The notes: generated by a model not told the origin, from the sequence alone. A DNA stretch of 64,000 nt from Sporosarcina sp. Marseille-Q4063 (GCF_018309085.1 NZ_CP070502.1:3529001-3593000), one strand, 5' to 3'; positions 8,441-17,149 are shown, counted from the stretch's first letter. Translations and numbers: made by a program.

Positions 8441-8550
8441 CATATTATATGAACAATTCTAAAGATTGTTTAAAATGAGTCTTTTAACCTATCCCTTATT
8501 AAATAAATACAGGTGTATGAAGGGTTTATGTTCGATGAATTGCTATGCAG

Positions 8551-8584
8551 GAAAAAAGCCCACACCGCCTTTGCGGAGTGGGCT
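8551..8584 (-). terminator. Terminator of the M20 amidohydrolase gene
   Basis: AGCCCAC-A-CCGC (8557-8568) pairs with GCGG-A-GTGGGCT (8573-8584); on the minus strand it is followed by six T. Confidence 0.85.
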
Positions 8585-8640
8585 ATTAGTTCTTTTGAAT
8601 TACGGGAATAAATAACTAACGAAGGGAATAAATCCCATAA

Positions 8641-9816
8641 TCAATGAAAAATTATTGTTTGGTAATCCAACGCCGCCGCACCTAAAACTTTCGCCGCTAC
8701 CAGCATTGCATTTTCATCGAAGTCGAATTTTGGATGATGATGTGGAAATGTATTATCGGGTCTTGCGCCTGTAAAGAAAAATGTGCCCGGTACTTTTTCG
8801 AGGTAGTAAGCGAAATCTTCGCCGCCCATATGCGGCTCTGTTTCAATGACGTTTTCAACACCCGGAATTTTTTCTGCTACCGATTTCAAAAACTCAGTTT
8901 CATCCTCATGATTGACGACGGCAGGATAGCCGCGTTCATAAACACAGTCTATTTCACAGTCATTTGAAAGCGCAGTACCTTCAACGATACGTTTCATTTC
9001 GCGTTCCATTAAATCTCGGATTTCGGGATTGAAAGTTCGAACCGTACCTCCGATTTTTGCTGAATCTGCAATGACGTTGAACGCATTTTCAGCAACAAAA
9101 GAGCCGACAGATAAAACGGCTGATTCGGTCGGATTCACACGACGCGATACGATTTGTTGCAAGTTTGTGACGAGCTGCGCGCCGATTGCGATCGCATCTT
9201 TTGTTTGATGCGGCGCGGCACCATGTCCGCCGGCGCCTTGAACCGTAATGTCGAATTTATCGGCAGCTGCCATAGTAGGTCCTGTGCGATATTCAATCGT
9301 GCCCGCATCCGTGAGCGACCAAAGATGCGTTCCGAAGATAACATCAACACCATCGAGACAACCGTCTTCAATCATCGGTTTCGCACCGCCCGGGGCATAT
9401 TCTTCGGCATGTTGATGAATAAATACATATTCACCCGCTAGTTCTTCTTGCATCTCATGAATTGCTTTCGCGAGTTGAAGAAGTGTAGCTGTGTGACCAT
9501 CGTGACCGCAAGCATGCATCACGCCAGGAACAGTAGATTTATAGGGAACATCTTTTTCATCTTGAATCGGAAGCGCATCAAAGTCAGCCCGAAGTGCCAC
9601 TGTTTTACCGGGTCTTCCGCCTTTAATACGCGCAACGACACCGTTACCGCCTACCCCGGATCGAACGTCAACGCCGAGATCCGCATAGAAATTAACAATA
9701 TATTTAGCGGTTTTTTCCTCTTTGAACGATAATTCGGGATTCATATGTAAATATCGGCGCATAACAACCATATCCTCATATGAGTTTGTCAGTTTTTCAA
9801 ATAACTTTTCTTTCAC
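8641..9816 (-). CDS. M20 family amidohydrolase (N-acyl-amino acid / hippurate hydrolase type)
   Basis: A metal-dependent amidase that removes acyl groups from N-acyl amino acids. The GTG at 9816 is chosen because GAGGGGG lies just ahead of it; upstream codons in frame are the ribosome site itself. The 391-residue protein has the M20D catalytic domain split by a dimerisation domain: MHACGHDGHTA with the first metal ligands, HAEEYAPGG with the Glu pair, GTHLW, a lid domain starting near KFDITVQG, and FPHHHPKFDFDE at the C-terminus. It resembles B. subtilis YxeP/AmhX/YkuR class enzymes; the exact acyl substrate cannot be read. It stands alone between two terminators on its own strand. Confidence 0.85.
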   Translation of the reverse strand: MKEKLFEKLTNSYEDMVVMRRYLHMNPELSFKEEKTAKYIVNFYADLGVDVRSGVGGNGVVARIKGGRPGKTVALRADFDALPIQDEKDVPYKSTVPGVMHACGHDGHTATLLQLAKAIHEMQEELAGEYVFIHQHAEEYAPGGAKPMIEDGCLDGVDVIFGTHLWSLTDAGTIEYRTGPTMAAADKFDITVQGAGGHGAAPHQTKDAIAIGAQLVTNLQQIVSRRVNPTESAVLSVGSFVAENAFNVIADSAKIGGTVRTFNPEIRDLMEREMKRIVEGTALSNDCEIDCVYERGYPAVVNHEDETEFLKSVAEKIPGVENVIETEPHMGGEDFAYYLEKVPGTFFFTGARPDNTFPHHHPKFDFDENAMLVAAKVLGAAALDYQTIIFH

Positions 9817-9900
9817 TAGTTTTCCCCCTCGAGTACGAAATAGTTTGAAAGTTAATTGTACCAATGATAGATAGTTGCTTCAATAAAAACAGAAGAACGT

Positions 9901-9936
9901 AAAAAAATATAGGAAGAATTTCAACTCTTCCTATAC
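9901..9936 (-). terminator. Terminator of hmoB
   Basis: TATAGGAAGA and TCTTCCTATA form a ten-base stem on the minus strand, followed by seven T. Confidence 0.9.
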
Positions 9937-9952
9937 TTTATGGATTTCATTA

Positions 9953-10477
9953 TTATTCTTCGTTGTTTTCTTTCTCCGCTTTCGTTTTATAAGTCGTAAC
10001 ATACGGAGCGCTTAAGAAGATATGCTGCATCTTATCCAATCCAACTTCATGTTCGATCGTTTCATGCATCTTTTTGTAAGTAGGGGAATCGAGCCAAAGG
10101 TTTAAAAATACTTTACTCGTCCACTGTGTTAAGACGATATACGTTTCTGAATTTAACGGGCGAAGCAGACGGTAAGCAACAAATCCAGCTTCCCCGGCGA
10201 TATCATCTATACGACTTTGGAAGCGATGTTCGAAAATCGGCCGGCCTTCATCTGTGATAGGAATATTATTGAAAGCAAAGAATCCATCTTCTGTAAGTGT
10301 GCCGGAAGCGCTAATCACTTCATACCGCCGCGGTGTTTGAAAAACAGTTTTTCCTTCTGTTTCATGCAGGAGAACAGAATTACCCCCGCCGTGCATAACA
10401 ACCATCGTTTCATTTGGATAACGTTTTCTAATGGTGTTCATAAAATCCATTGTTCCCGATGTTAAAAAAATGTTCAT
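9953..10477 (-). CDS. hmoB: Heme-degrading monooxygenase HmoB
   Basis: A 174-residue protein of the antibiotic-biosynthesis-monooxygenase (ABM) fold, matching B. subtilis HmoB (YhgC), which opens the heme ring to release iron. The C-terminal ABM domain spans about 68-150, with FEHRFQSRIDDIAGEAGF, YIVLTQWTSKVFLNLWLDS and a following helix. The N-terminal ~65 residues are a variable domain, as in YhgC. GGGAGG lies 9 bp before the ATG. It is divergent from hemE-hemH-hemY with a 199-bp gap; hmoB sits beside the hem genes in B. subtilis as well, placing heme synthesis and breakdown side by side. Confidence 0.88.
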   Translation of the reverse strand: MNIFLTSGTMDFMNTIRKRYPNETMVVMHGGGNSVLLHETEGKTVFQTPRRYEVISASGTLTEDGFFAFNNIPITDEGRPIFEHRFQSRIDDIAGEAGFVAYRLLRPLNSETYIVLTQWTSKVFLNLWLDSPTYKKMHETIEHEVGLDKMQHIFLSAPYVTTYKTKAEKENNEE

Positions 10478-10676
10478 AATTATAACCTCCCCATACTACT
10501 TCATATTTTCCCTTATCTCAGGGTTTAAAACAATGATTGACGATTATGTGGCGAAAAATAAAGACAATTGTATGACAATGAGGACGTTCAACTATACAAA
10601 ATGTCCGGAAAGCTCTACTATTTAAAGGAGTCATACTATACGAACGATAATATAAATGAAAGTGGGAATAAAATTT

Positions 10677-11729
10677 ATGACTAAATTTAACGACACACTT
10701 TTGCGTGCAGCACGCGGAGAAAAAATTGACCATACGCCAGTATGGTATATGAGACAAGCAGGACGTTCACAGCCTGAGTATTTAAAAATTAAAGAAGAAC
10801 ATGGTTCGTTGGAAGATATTGTACGAAACCCGGAACTTTGCGCATACGTTACAAAACTTCCTGTCGATCAATATAACGTAGACGCAGCGATTTTATATAA
10901 AGACATTGTGACACCACTTCCAGCAATTGGAATCGATGTGAAAATCAAGGCTGGCGTTGGTCCAGTCATTAGCAATCCAGTTCGTTCAGTGCAAGACGTA
11001 CATAATCTGGGTGAAATTGCACCGGAAGACGATGTACCATATGTTTTAGAAACGATTAAAATGTTAACGCAAGAACAATTGAATGTTCCGCTAATTGGAT
11101 TCGCGGGCGCACCGTTTACACTTGCGAGCTATATGATTGAAGGCGGTCCATCAAGAACGTACAACTTAACGAAATCATTCATGGTGTCAGAACCAGAAGC
11201 ATGGTTTGCGCTCATGGACAAACTAGCAGATATGACGATTACGTATGTGACAGCGCAAGTAAACGCTGGCGCGAAAGCAATTCAAGTATTTGATTCGTGG
11301 GTTGGCGCATTGAGCGTTTCAGACTACAGAATCTTCATTAAACCTGTTATGGAACGTATTTTCACAGAACTACGTGAACTAAATGTTCCACTCATTACAT
11401 TTGGCGTAGGTGCTAGCCATCTTGCAAATGAATGGCATGACCTTCCGGTAGATGTTGTTGGCCTTGACTGGCGCTTGCCGATTAAAGAAGCGGGCGAACG
11501 CGGTCTAACAAAAACACTTCAAGGGAACTTAGATCCAACATTACTCATTGCGGATTGGAAAGTTATCGAAGAACGTGCAAAAGTGATTATCGAACAAGGG
11601 GTAGAACACGGCAACCATATCTTTAACCTTGGACACGGTGTATTCCCAGATGTGAAACCTGCAACATTGAAAAAACTAACAGAATTAGTTCACACGTACA
11701 GTGCTGAATTACGAAAAGCACGTAGCTAA
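10677..11729 (+). CDS. hemE: Uroporphyrinogen decarboxylase HemE
   Basis: HemE removes four carboxyl groups from uroporphyrinogen III to give coproporphyrinogen III. The ATG at 10677 matches the N-terminus of B. subtilis HemE and has AGTGGGA upstream; the ATG at 10656 lacks any ribosome site. The 350-residue enzyme shows [16 protein letters not shown] near 20-35 (the tetrapyrrole-binding arginine loop), [10 protein letters not shown] with the catalytic Asp, [11 protein letters not shown], and the C-terminal [11 protein letters not shown]. It is the first gene of hemE-hemH-hemY, with 21 bp to hemH. Confidence 0.96.
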   Translation: MTKFNDTLLRAARGEKIDHTPVWYMRQAGRSQPEYLKIKEEHGSLEDIVRNPELCAYVTKLPVDQYNVDAAILYKDIVTPLPAIGIDVKIKAGVGPVISNPVRSVQDVHNLGEIAPEDDVPYVLETIKMLTQEQLNVPLIGFAGAPFTLASYMIEGGPSRTYNLTKSFMVSEPEAWFALMDKLADMTITYVTAQVNAGAKAIQVFDSWVGALSVSDYRIFIKPVMERIFTELRELNVPLITFGVGASHLANEWHDLPVDVVGLDWRLPIKEAGERGLTKTLQGNLDPTLLIADWKVIEERAKVIIEQGVEHGNHIFNLGHGVFPDVKPATLKKLTELVHTYSAELRKARS

Positions 11730-11750
11730 TTAACAAATAGAGGTGACAAC

Positions 11751-12686
11751 ATGACAAAGAAAAAAATGGGTTTATTAGTAATGGCGTACGGAACTCCGTA
11801 CAAGGAAGAGGATATTGAACCGTATTACACGCATATCCGACGCGGTCGTCCGCCAGCACCAGAACAATTGGAAGATCTTCAAAACCGCTATGCGGCAATC
11901 GGCGGAATTTCTCCGCTTGCTAGAATTACCGAAGACCAAGCGAACGCGTTATGCAATCGTTTGAATGAAGTACAAGACGACATCGAGTTCAAAGTATATA
12001 TCGGATTAAAACATATTACGCCATTCATCGAAGAAGCAGTCGAGCAAATGCATAATGACGGCATTAAAGAAGCGGCTTCAATCGTTCTTGCACCACATTT
12101 TTCAACGTTTTCCGTTAAATCGTACAATGGACGTGCGAAAGAAGAAGCCGAGAAATACGGCATTCAAATTACATCCGTTGAAAGCTGGTACAAAGAGCCG
12201 AAATTCATCGAATACTGGGCAGATAAAATCCGCGGAACGTATGAGAGCATGAGCGAAGAAGAACGCGAGAATGCATGTCTAATCGTTTCAGCTCACTCAC
12301 TTCCTGAGAAAATTGTCGCAAACGGCGATCCGTATGTAGAACAATTACAAGAGACAGCAGACTTAATCGCTGAGGCAGCTGGAGTCGAAAATTACGAAGT
12401 CGGTTGGCAAAGTGAAGGACAAACGCCAGAGCCATGGTTAGGTCCTGATGTTCAAGATATGACACGTGATTTGCATAATGAAAAAGGATACACGACGTTT
12501 GTTTACACGCCAGTTGGATTCGTATCGGATCACCTGGAAGTTCTTTTTGACAATGACTACGAGTGCAAGGTTGTGTGTGACGAAGTCGGCGCTTCTTATT
12601 ACCGTCCGGCAATGCCGAACACCAATCCGCTCTTTGTAGATGCAATGGTGGATGCTGTATTCGGGAAACTCGAAGAACAGAAATAA
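11751..12686 (+). CDS. hemH: Coproporphyrin III ferrochelatase HemH (CpfC)
   Basis: In Firmicutes this enzyme inserts ferrous iron into coproporphyrin III. The 311-residue protein matches B. subtilis HemH in length. [16 protein letters not shown] is at the N-terminus, the metal-site histidine lies in [14 protein letters not shown] (about residues 102-116), AHSLPEKIV follows, and a Glu-containing [16 protein letters not shown] segment forms the opposite face of the cleft. AGAGGTGA precedes the ATG. It is 21 bp after hemE and about 15 bp before hemY, so the three are one operon. Confidence 0.95.
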   Translation: MTKKKMGLLVMAYGTPYKEEDIEPYYTHIRRGRPPAPEQLEDLQNRYAAIGGISPLARITEDQANALCNRLNEVQDDIEFKVYIGLKHITPFIEEAVEQMHNDGIKEAASIVLAPHFSTFSVKSYNGRAKEEAEKYGIQITSVESWYKEPKFIEYWADKIRGTYESMSEEERENACLIVSAHSLPEKIVANGDPYVEQLQETADLIAEAAGVENYEVGWQSEGQTPEPWLGPDVQDMTRDLHNEKGYTTFVYTPVGFVSDHLEVLFDNDYECKVVCDEVGASYYRPAMPNTNPLFVDAMVDAVFGKLEEQK

Positions 12687-12701
12687 TAGTGAAAGAACGT
12701 G

Positions 12702-14126
12702 ATGATGGACATGAACGAACAACGTAAAAAAGTCGTCATTGTCGGTGGAGGGATTACAGGACTTTCCGCAGCTTATTATATGCAAAAAGAAGCGCGAGAA
12801 AAAGGGCTTGCACTCGATGTACTCCTCGTTGAAGCGTCGAACCGTCTTGGTGGAAAAATCCAAACAGTTCGGCGTGACGGTTTTATTATTGAGCGCGGTC
12901 CTGATTCATTCCTAATACGCAAGAAAAGTATCGGAATTTTGGCAGAAGATCTAGGCATTGAAGATGAACTCGTTAAAAATGCAACAGGGCAAGCTTATAT
13001 TTACGTCAATGGGAAACTCCATCCGATTCCAGCAGGATCCGTTATGGGAATCCCTACGCAAATAGGTCCATTTTTTAAAACAGAGTTATTTTCATTGACT
13101 GGAAAACTTCGCGCTGCGGGCGATCTAATAATGCCCCGTTCCTCCAATTCTGATGATCAATCGCTTGGTAGTTTTTTCCGCAGACGGTTGGGCGGCGAGG
13201 TTGTTGAAAACTTGATTGAACCGCTTTTGTCAGGCGTTTATTCAGGGGATATCGACCAAATGAGTTTGAAATCTACTTATCCGCAGTTCTTTGAAGTGGA
13301 GAAAAAGCACAGAAGTTTAATTCTCGGAATGAAAAAATCAAGACCCCAACCAGTGCCTGCGAAAGATGGACTTCCTGCAAAGCGGGAAGGAGTCTTTCAC
13401 ACATTCAAAAATGGTCTTGAAACATTAGTGGAAGCAATCGAAGAAAAACTCAACCCGAATTCAGTTTTGAAAGGCGTTCGCGTCGATTCAATTAAGCGGT
13501 TGGAAAATAAAAATGTACTTCAATTGAACGATGGGCAAATCATTGAGGCAGATGCAGTTATCTTGACCACAGGGCATAAAATGGCGAGTGATTTATTCGC
13601 TCCGCATGGCTTGTTGCAAGATTTGGGCGGAATTCCGACTACATCCGTTGCGACAGTTGCGCTGGCATTTCCTGAAGAGGCTGTTGTGCAAGATGAAGAA
13701 GGTACAGGGTTTCTCGTTTCGAGAACGGGTGATTTTTCCATTACGGCATGTACGTGGACGCATCGCAAATGGCCAACGTCAACGCCAAAAGGAAAAGTGC
13801 TGATTCGTGCATTCGTGGGCCGAATAGGTGACGAGACAATTGTCGACTTGCCCGATGCTGAAATTGAAAAAATTGTGCTGTCAGATTTGAAAAGAATTAT
13901 CGACATTAAAGGAAAACCGGATTTTACCGTGATTACTCGTTGGAAAAATGATCGCCCGCAATATAGGGTAGGTCATCAAGAACGAATCGAAGCCGCACGC
14001 GCTGAGATTCAGAACCAATTTCCACTCGTGAAATTAGTAGGTGCTTCTTATGATGGCGTCGGATTACCCGATTGTGTCGATCAAGGAAAAGCTGCTGTAC
14101 AAGAAATAATTGAAGAGTTATTTTAA
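12702..14126 (+). CDS. hemY: Coproporphyrinogen III oxidase HemY (CgoX)
   Basis: A FAD-dependent oxidase that converts coproporphyrinogen III to coproporphyrin III, the step before HemH in the Gram-positive heme route. The ~474-residue protein has the dinucleotide fold VVIVGGGITGLSAAYYM at the N-terminus, the LVEASNRLGGKIQTV and RGPDSFL segments, and the C-terminal FAD closure (VKLVGASYDGVGLPDCVDQG). Several starts are possible (GTG 12699, ATG 12702, 12705, 12711), and GAAAG at about 12690 favours 12702 or 12705. It is the last gene of the operon and is followed by a strong terminator. Confidence 0.93.
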   Translation: MMDMNEQRKKVVIVGGGITGLSAAYYMQKEAREKGLALDVLLVEASNRLGGKIQTVRRDGFIIERGPDSFLIRKKSIGILAEDLGIEDELVKNATGQAYIYVNGKLHPIPAGSVMGIPTQIGPFFKTELFSLTGKLRAAGDLIMPRSSNSDDQSLGSFFRRRLGGEVVENLIEPLLSGVYSGDIDQMSLKSTYPQFFEVEKKHRSLILGMKKSRPQPVPAKDGLPAKREGVFHTFKNGLETLVEAIEEKLNPNSVLKGVRVDSIKRLENKNVLQLNDGQIIEADAVILTTGHKMASDLFAPHGLLQDLGGIPTTSVATVALAFPEEAVVQDEEGTGFLVSRTGDFSITACTWTHRKWPTSTPKGKVLIRAFVGRIGDETIVDLPDAEIEKIVLSDLKRIIDIKGKPDFTVITRWKNDRPQYRVGHQERIEAARAEIQNQFPLVKLVGASYDGVGLPDCVDQGKAAVQEIIEELF

Positions 14127-14134
14127 TAGTAACC

Positions 14135-14183
14135 AAATCCACCTATTGCTTGCCTTCTCGGCTGGCAACAGGTGGATTTTTTT
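14135..14183 (+). terminator. Terminator of the hemEHY operon
   Basis: AAATCCACCT (14135-14144) pairs with AGGTGGATTT (14170-14179), with inner TTGC.../...GCAA pairing, followed by a T-run. Confidence 0.88.
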
Positions 14184-14240
14184 GTGAAGTTTCTTTTGGT
14201 ACAGAAGGGGGATATAGATGAGAAAGGAGAGACGATTTTA

Positions 14241-15098
14241 TTGAATAGAATAATCATTGGAATCATTTCCATCGTATTCTTGTTGGCGGGATGCGGCCAA
14301 GATAAGACTGATACGGAAGTAACGCCGGATGAAGACTTTCAAATTATTGCGCACCGAGGGGCATCAGCTTATGCGCCCGAAAATACGCTTGCATCTTTCA
14401 ACCTCGCAAAAGAAATGAATGTCGATTACATAGAACTGGACATACATTTAACAAAAGACAATGAAATAGTCGTCATGCATGATGAAGATGTAACGAAAAC
14501 GACAGAAGGAAGCGGAGACATCGGTAACTATACGCTCGACCAACTGAAAAAGTTGTCTGTGAACTACGGAAATGAGGGCAAGAAGAAACATGCAGAGACG
14601 GAGGCCTATAAAGTACCCACATTACGAGAAGTATTCGAAGAGTTTGGGAATGAAGTTAATTTCATGATTGAATTAAAAAAGTCCAAAACAAACCGTGGCA
14701 TTGAAGAAAAGCTTGTCGACCTGTTGATAGAATTCGAAATGATAAACACTGCTGATCAAGACGAAAAACCAAAAGTGGTTGTCCATTCGTTTTATGAAAA
14801 AATACTAAAGCGCATGGATGAATTGAATAAGGATGTTCTATTGGTGAAATTAATTACATTCGAGGAAGATGAAACTGCGGAACTTTCAGAGGAAGAAATA
14901 GCAGAATTAGTAAATTACAGTTCCGGAGTAGGCGTCGGCTATAAGTTGCTGAATTCGAATTTCATTCAAAAAATGCATGAGGAAGGTTTGCTCGTATTTG
15001 CAGCGGATGTGCAAGAAGCAGATGTTGCACAGGACATGAAGAAAATCGGAGCGAGAGGAATTTTTACCGATCGACCTGATTTGTTGGAAAAAGAATAA
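14241..15098 (+). CDS. Glycerophosphodiester phosphodiesterase lipoprotein
   Basis: Hydrolyses glycerophosphodiesters to glycerol 3-phosphate outside the cell. The TTG at 14241 gives a classical lipoprotein signal peptide ending LLAGC, with AAGGAGA upstream; starts further upstream would put charged residues before the signal. The 285-residue protein has the GDPD signature: AHRGASAYAPENT (His-Arg and Glu), YIELDIHLTKDNEIVVMHD (metal-binding Glu/Asp and catalytic His), then MIELKKS and FTDRPDLL at the C-terminus of the barrel. An eight-codon open frame with its own ribosome site (14218-14244) ends in a TGA that overlaps the TTG, suggesting translational coupling. Confidence 0.87.
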   Translation: MNRIIIGIISIVFLLAGCGQDKTDTEVTPDEDFQIIAHRGASAYAPENTLASFNLAKEMNVDYIELDIHLTKDNEIVVMHDEDVTKTTEGSGDIGNYTLDQLKKLSVNYGNEGKKKHAETEAYKVPTLREVFEEFGNEVNFMIELKKSKTNRGIEEKLVDLLIEFEMINTADQDEKPKVVVHSFYEKILKRMDELNKDVLLVKLITFEEDETAELSEEEIAELVNYSSGVGVGYKLLNSNFIQKMHEEGLLVFAADVQEADVAQDMKKIGARGIFTDRPDLLEKE

Positions 15099-15111
15099 AT
15101 ATAATTCAACA

Positions 15112-15151
15112 AAAAAAGCAGCTATCGGAATTTTACTAGTTCCATAGCTGC
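15112..15151 (-). terminator. Terminator between the GDPD gene and the YhfH-like genes
   Basis: AGCAGCTAT (15118-15126) pairs with ATAGCTGCT (15143-15151). The T-run is best on the minus strand (seven T), with a weaker one on the plus strand. Confidence 0.75.
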
Positions 15152-15166
15152 TAATTATTTTTATCT

Positions 15167-15292
15167 CTATAAAGCGTTACACGAATCGCATGTATTTCCG
15201 TAGCATTCATGTTGTTCAACAATTTCTTCACCGCAATTCGTACATTTTTTTGGAGGCAAGTTTTTAAAGAACTCTATAATGTTTTCAATCAT
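15167..15292 (-). CDS. YhfH-like 41-residue zinc-ribbon protein (copy 1)
   Basis: A 41-residue protein opening MIENIIEFFKNLPPKKCTNC, followed by an acidic EQHECYG segment and a second CxxC pair near the C-terminus. The CxxC...CxxC layout is that of a minimal zinc ribbon. It matches the small YhfH family, whose B. subtilis gene lies beside lplJ as here. AAAGGAGA lies 8 bp before the ATG. Function unknown. A near-identical paralogue lies immediately upstream (15344-15469). Confidence 0.82.
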   Translation of the reverse strand: MIENIIEFFKNLPPKKCTNCGEEIVEQHECYGNTCDSCNAL

Positions 15293-15343
15293 CTAGTTCA
15301 TCTCCTTTGCTAGTAATGGTAAAAGGGTAGTGGTCTATGTCTT

Positions 15344-15469
15344 TTATAATACGTTGCATTTATCGCATTTGTTCGTGTAGCAATCATGTTGCTCTGCAAT
15401 ATCTTCTTTACAGTTAACGCATACTTTCGCAGGTAGGTTTTTAAAAAATTCGATAACATTTACTAACAT
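15344..15469 (-). CDS. YhfH-like 41-residue zinc-ribbon protein (copy 2)
   Basis: This second copy has the same length and layout: MLVNVIEFFKNLPAKVCVNC, then EQHDCYT and a C-terminal CxxC. AAAGGAG lies 10 bp before the ATG. The two proteins are roughly two-thirds identical, so the pair arose by tandem duplication and both have kept all four cysteines. Each keeps its own ribosome site, with a 51-bp gap between them. lplJ is divergent 134 bp away. Confidence 0.82.
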   Translation of the reverse strand: MLVNVIEFFKNLPAKVCVNCKEDIAEQHDCYTNKCDKCNVL

Positions 15470-15603
15470 CAGCCATCAACTCCTTTCTGTACTAGCACTG
15501 AAGCTATTAATAGTAGTGTATTATAACAGTGAATCAAATGTCAATACATTTCTTTAGTTTTCAGATAAAATAGAAGTGAATCATTAGAGAAGGGGCGATT
15601 GCT

Positions 15604-16596
15604 ATGCATTTCATTGACAATAAAGGAATTACAGATCCGCAAATTAATCTCGCGATAGAGGAGTACGTGCTTCGAACGATGGATATAAATGAAGACTCAT
15701 TTCTTCTGTTCTACATCAACGAGCCATCCATCATCATTGGGAAAAATCAAAACACGATTGAAGAAATTGACACTGATTTTGTCGAAGAAAATGGCATCAA
15801 AATTGTTCGTCGTCTTTCTGGCGGCGGCGCTGTCTACCATGATTTAGGCAACTTGAATTATAGTTTCATCACGAAAGATGATGGAGAATCATTCCGTAAC
15901 TTTAAAAAGTTCACCGAACCAGTCGTAGAAGCGCTAGAAAAGATGGGCGTTAAAGCAGAATTGATTGGACGCAACGATCTTCTTGTAGAAGGACGTAAGA
16001 TTTCCGGAAACGCACAGTTCGCAACGCAAGGCCGTATGTTCAGCCACGGGACTTTAATGTTTGACACGGAAATCGATACGGTTGTATCTGCTTTAAAAGT
16101 TCGGAAAGATAAGATTGAATCGAAAGGCATCAAATCAATTCGAAGCCGTGTCGCAAACATATCTGAATTTCTTGAAGAACCGATGACGATTGAACAGTTC
16201 CGCCAAGAAATCTTGAATTCAATTTTCGGCGGCGAGGAAAATATTAAGTACCGCGAATTAACAGAAGAAGATTGGAAAAATATTCATGAGTTATCAAAAG
16301 AACGTTATGCGAACTGGGATTGGAACTTCGGAAAATCGCCTAAATTCAACATGCAGCACTCCCACCGTTTCCCAGTGGGAAGCATAGATGTAAGACTTCA
16401 AGTGAATAAAGGAATCATTAAAGACGTAGTCATTTTCGGAGACTTTTTCGGCGTAGGAGAAGTCGGCGTCATTACTGAAAAATTAAAAGGCATTCAATAC
16501 AACCGCGAATCAATCAGCGAAGCGGTTTCTGATCTGGATATTTCTACATATCTTGGCGGAATAACGAGAGAAGAGTTTTTACAGCTGATTTATTGA
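15604..16596 (+). CDS. lplJ: Lipoate-protein ligase LplJ
   Basis: Activates free lipoate with ATP and transfers it to the E2/GcvH subunits of 2-oxo acid dehydrogenases and the glycine cleavage system. The 330-residue cytoplasmic protein has the LplA/LipB biotinyl-ligase-like fold: SIIIGKNQNTIEEI, RRLSGGGAVYHDLGNLNYSF (lipoyl-adenylate loop), and GNAQFATQGRMFSHGTLMFD with the catalytic lysine/glycine region just before. The C-terminal accessory domain is present. A GA/G-rich ribosome site precedes the ATG by 8 bp. It is monocistronic by context and adjacent to the yhfH-like genes, as in B. subtilis. Confidence 0.93.
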   Translation: MHFIDNKGITDPQINLAIEEYVLRTMDINEDSFLLFYINEPSIIIGKNQNTIEEIDTDFVEENGIKIVRRLSGGGAVYHDLGNLNYSFITKDDGESFRNFKKFTEPVVEALEKMGVKAELIGRNDLLVEGRKISGNAQFATQGRMFSHGTLMFDTEIDTVVSALKVRKDKIESKGIKSIRSRVANISEFLEEPMTIEQFRQEILNSIFGGEENIKYRELTEEDWKNIHELSKERYANWDWNFGKSPKFNMQHSHRFPVGSIDVRLQVNKGIIKDVVIFGDFFGVGEVGVITEKLKGIQYNRESISEAVSDLDISTYLGGITREEFLQLIY

Positions 16597-16683
16597 TGAC
16601 TGAATATAAGTGTTAAAGATAGTTCTCTTTGAAATACGCTACGGCTGATGGGTGCCTCCCGCGATAAGCCCGGTAGGCGATCA

Positions 16684-16765
16684 CTACCTCAAGATAACCT
16701 GTTTAATTTCAGCAAAGTGCGCAGAAATTAAACAAACCGAACCCTTCGCTGGTTTGTCTTGGTAG
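16684..16765. other. Predicted three-way-junction structured element
   Basis: Three compatible helices are visible by eye: an outer stem CTACC(TC)AAGA (16684-16694) with TCTTGGTAG (16757-16765), hairpin 1 GTTTAATTTC (16701-16710) with GAAATTAAAC (16724-16733), and hairpin 2 AAACC (16734-16738) with GGTTT (16751-16755). A weaker hairpin (GCCT/AGGC, around 16653-16678) lies just before. No reading frame with a ribosome site covers it. It may be an RNA, a cruciform or a remnant element; the strand is undetermined. Confidence 0.5.
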
Positions 16766-16827
16766 GTCGTTGACGTTTCTATTATCGGAGAATGTTTGTA
16801 AATAACTTTCCCTATATAGTAAAAGTA

Positions 16828-16953
16828 GTTGATTGGAGTGGAGGGCAGCGACTCCCGCGGAATCAGCGAGACAGCCAAGACCCTGCAGGAGCGTAGCGAC
16901 GAAGCGGCTTGGCGCTCGCCCGCAGGAAAGCGCTGCCCGCAACGGAAATCAAC
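16828..16953. repeat. Intergenic repeat with terminal inverted ends (copy 1, intact)
   Basis: A 126-bp G+C-rich element. GTTGATT (16828-16834) and AATCAAC (16947-16953) are its tips, and GGGCAGCG pairs with CGCTGCCC further in. The interior has CCTGCAGG-type and GCGTAGCGACGAAGCGGC stretches. A second copy, interrupted by an insertion sequence, starts at 59804. No open frame is supported. Confidence 0.8.
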
Positions 16954-17111
16954 GCATTGTATGAAAGAAGTACCCTAATACTGGATTTTTCATATATTCC
17001 CAAATAAGTACAGAAGGTTTTCCCTTCTGTACTTTTCTTTTCATCTCTTTATAAGCTCACTTTTCTGTTCCTTTAATTATATTACACATGTTAAATCCAT
17101 ATTATAGGTGA

Positions 17112-17149
17112 AAGCGAAGCAGGCATTCATCGCTTATCTAGGTTATAAT
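17112..17149 (+). promoter_or_regulatory. Promoter region of the Bce-type operon with an inverted repeat
   Basis: TATAAT at 17144-17149 has no good -35. In its place sits an inverted repeat, AAGCGA (17112-17117) / TCGCTT (17130-17135). A weak -35 with an upstream palindrome would fit activation by the operon's own response regulator; this is inference. Confidence 0.45.

Noticed and set aside
8524..8628. Short 32-codon open frame upstream of the M20 gene terminator
   Set aside because: It has no ribosome site and runs through the terminator hairpin of the opposite strand.
12205..12645. Long open frames antisense to hemH and other genes (for example 12205-12645, 23383-23622, 53937-54335)
   Set aside because: They mirror the codon pattern of the sense gene and lack ribosome sites or recognisable domains.
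16640..16765. Known riboswitch or tRNA-like gene near 16.7 kb
   Set aside because: No match to tRNA arms or to riboswitch core motifs that I can recall; it is kept only as an unnamed structured element.
16850..16950. G+C-rich open frames across the intergenic repeat
   Set aside because: They have no ribosome sites, and their coding potential is a by-product of the palindromic composition.
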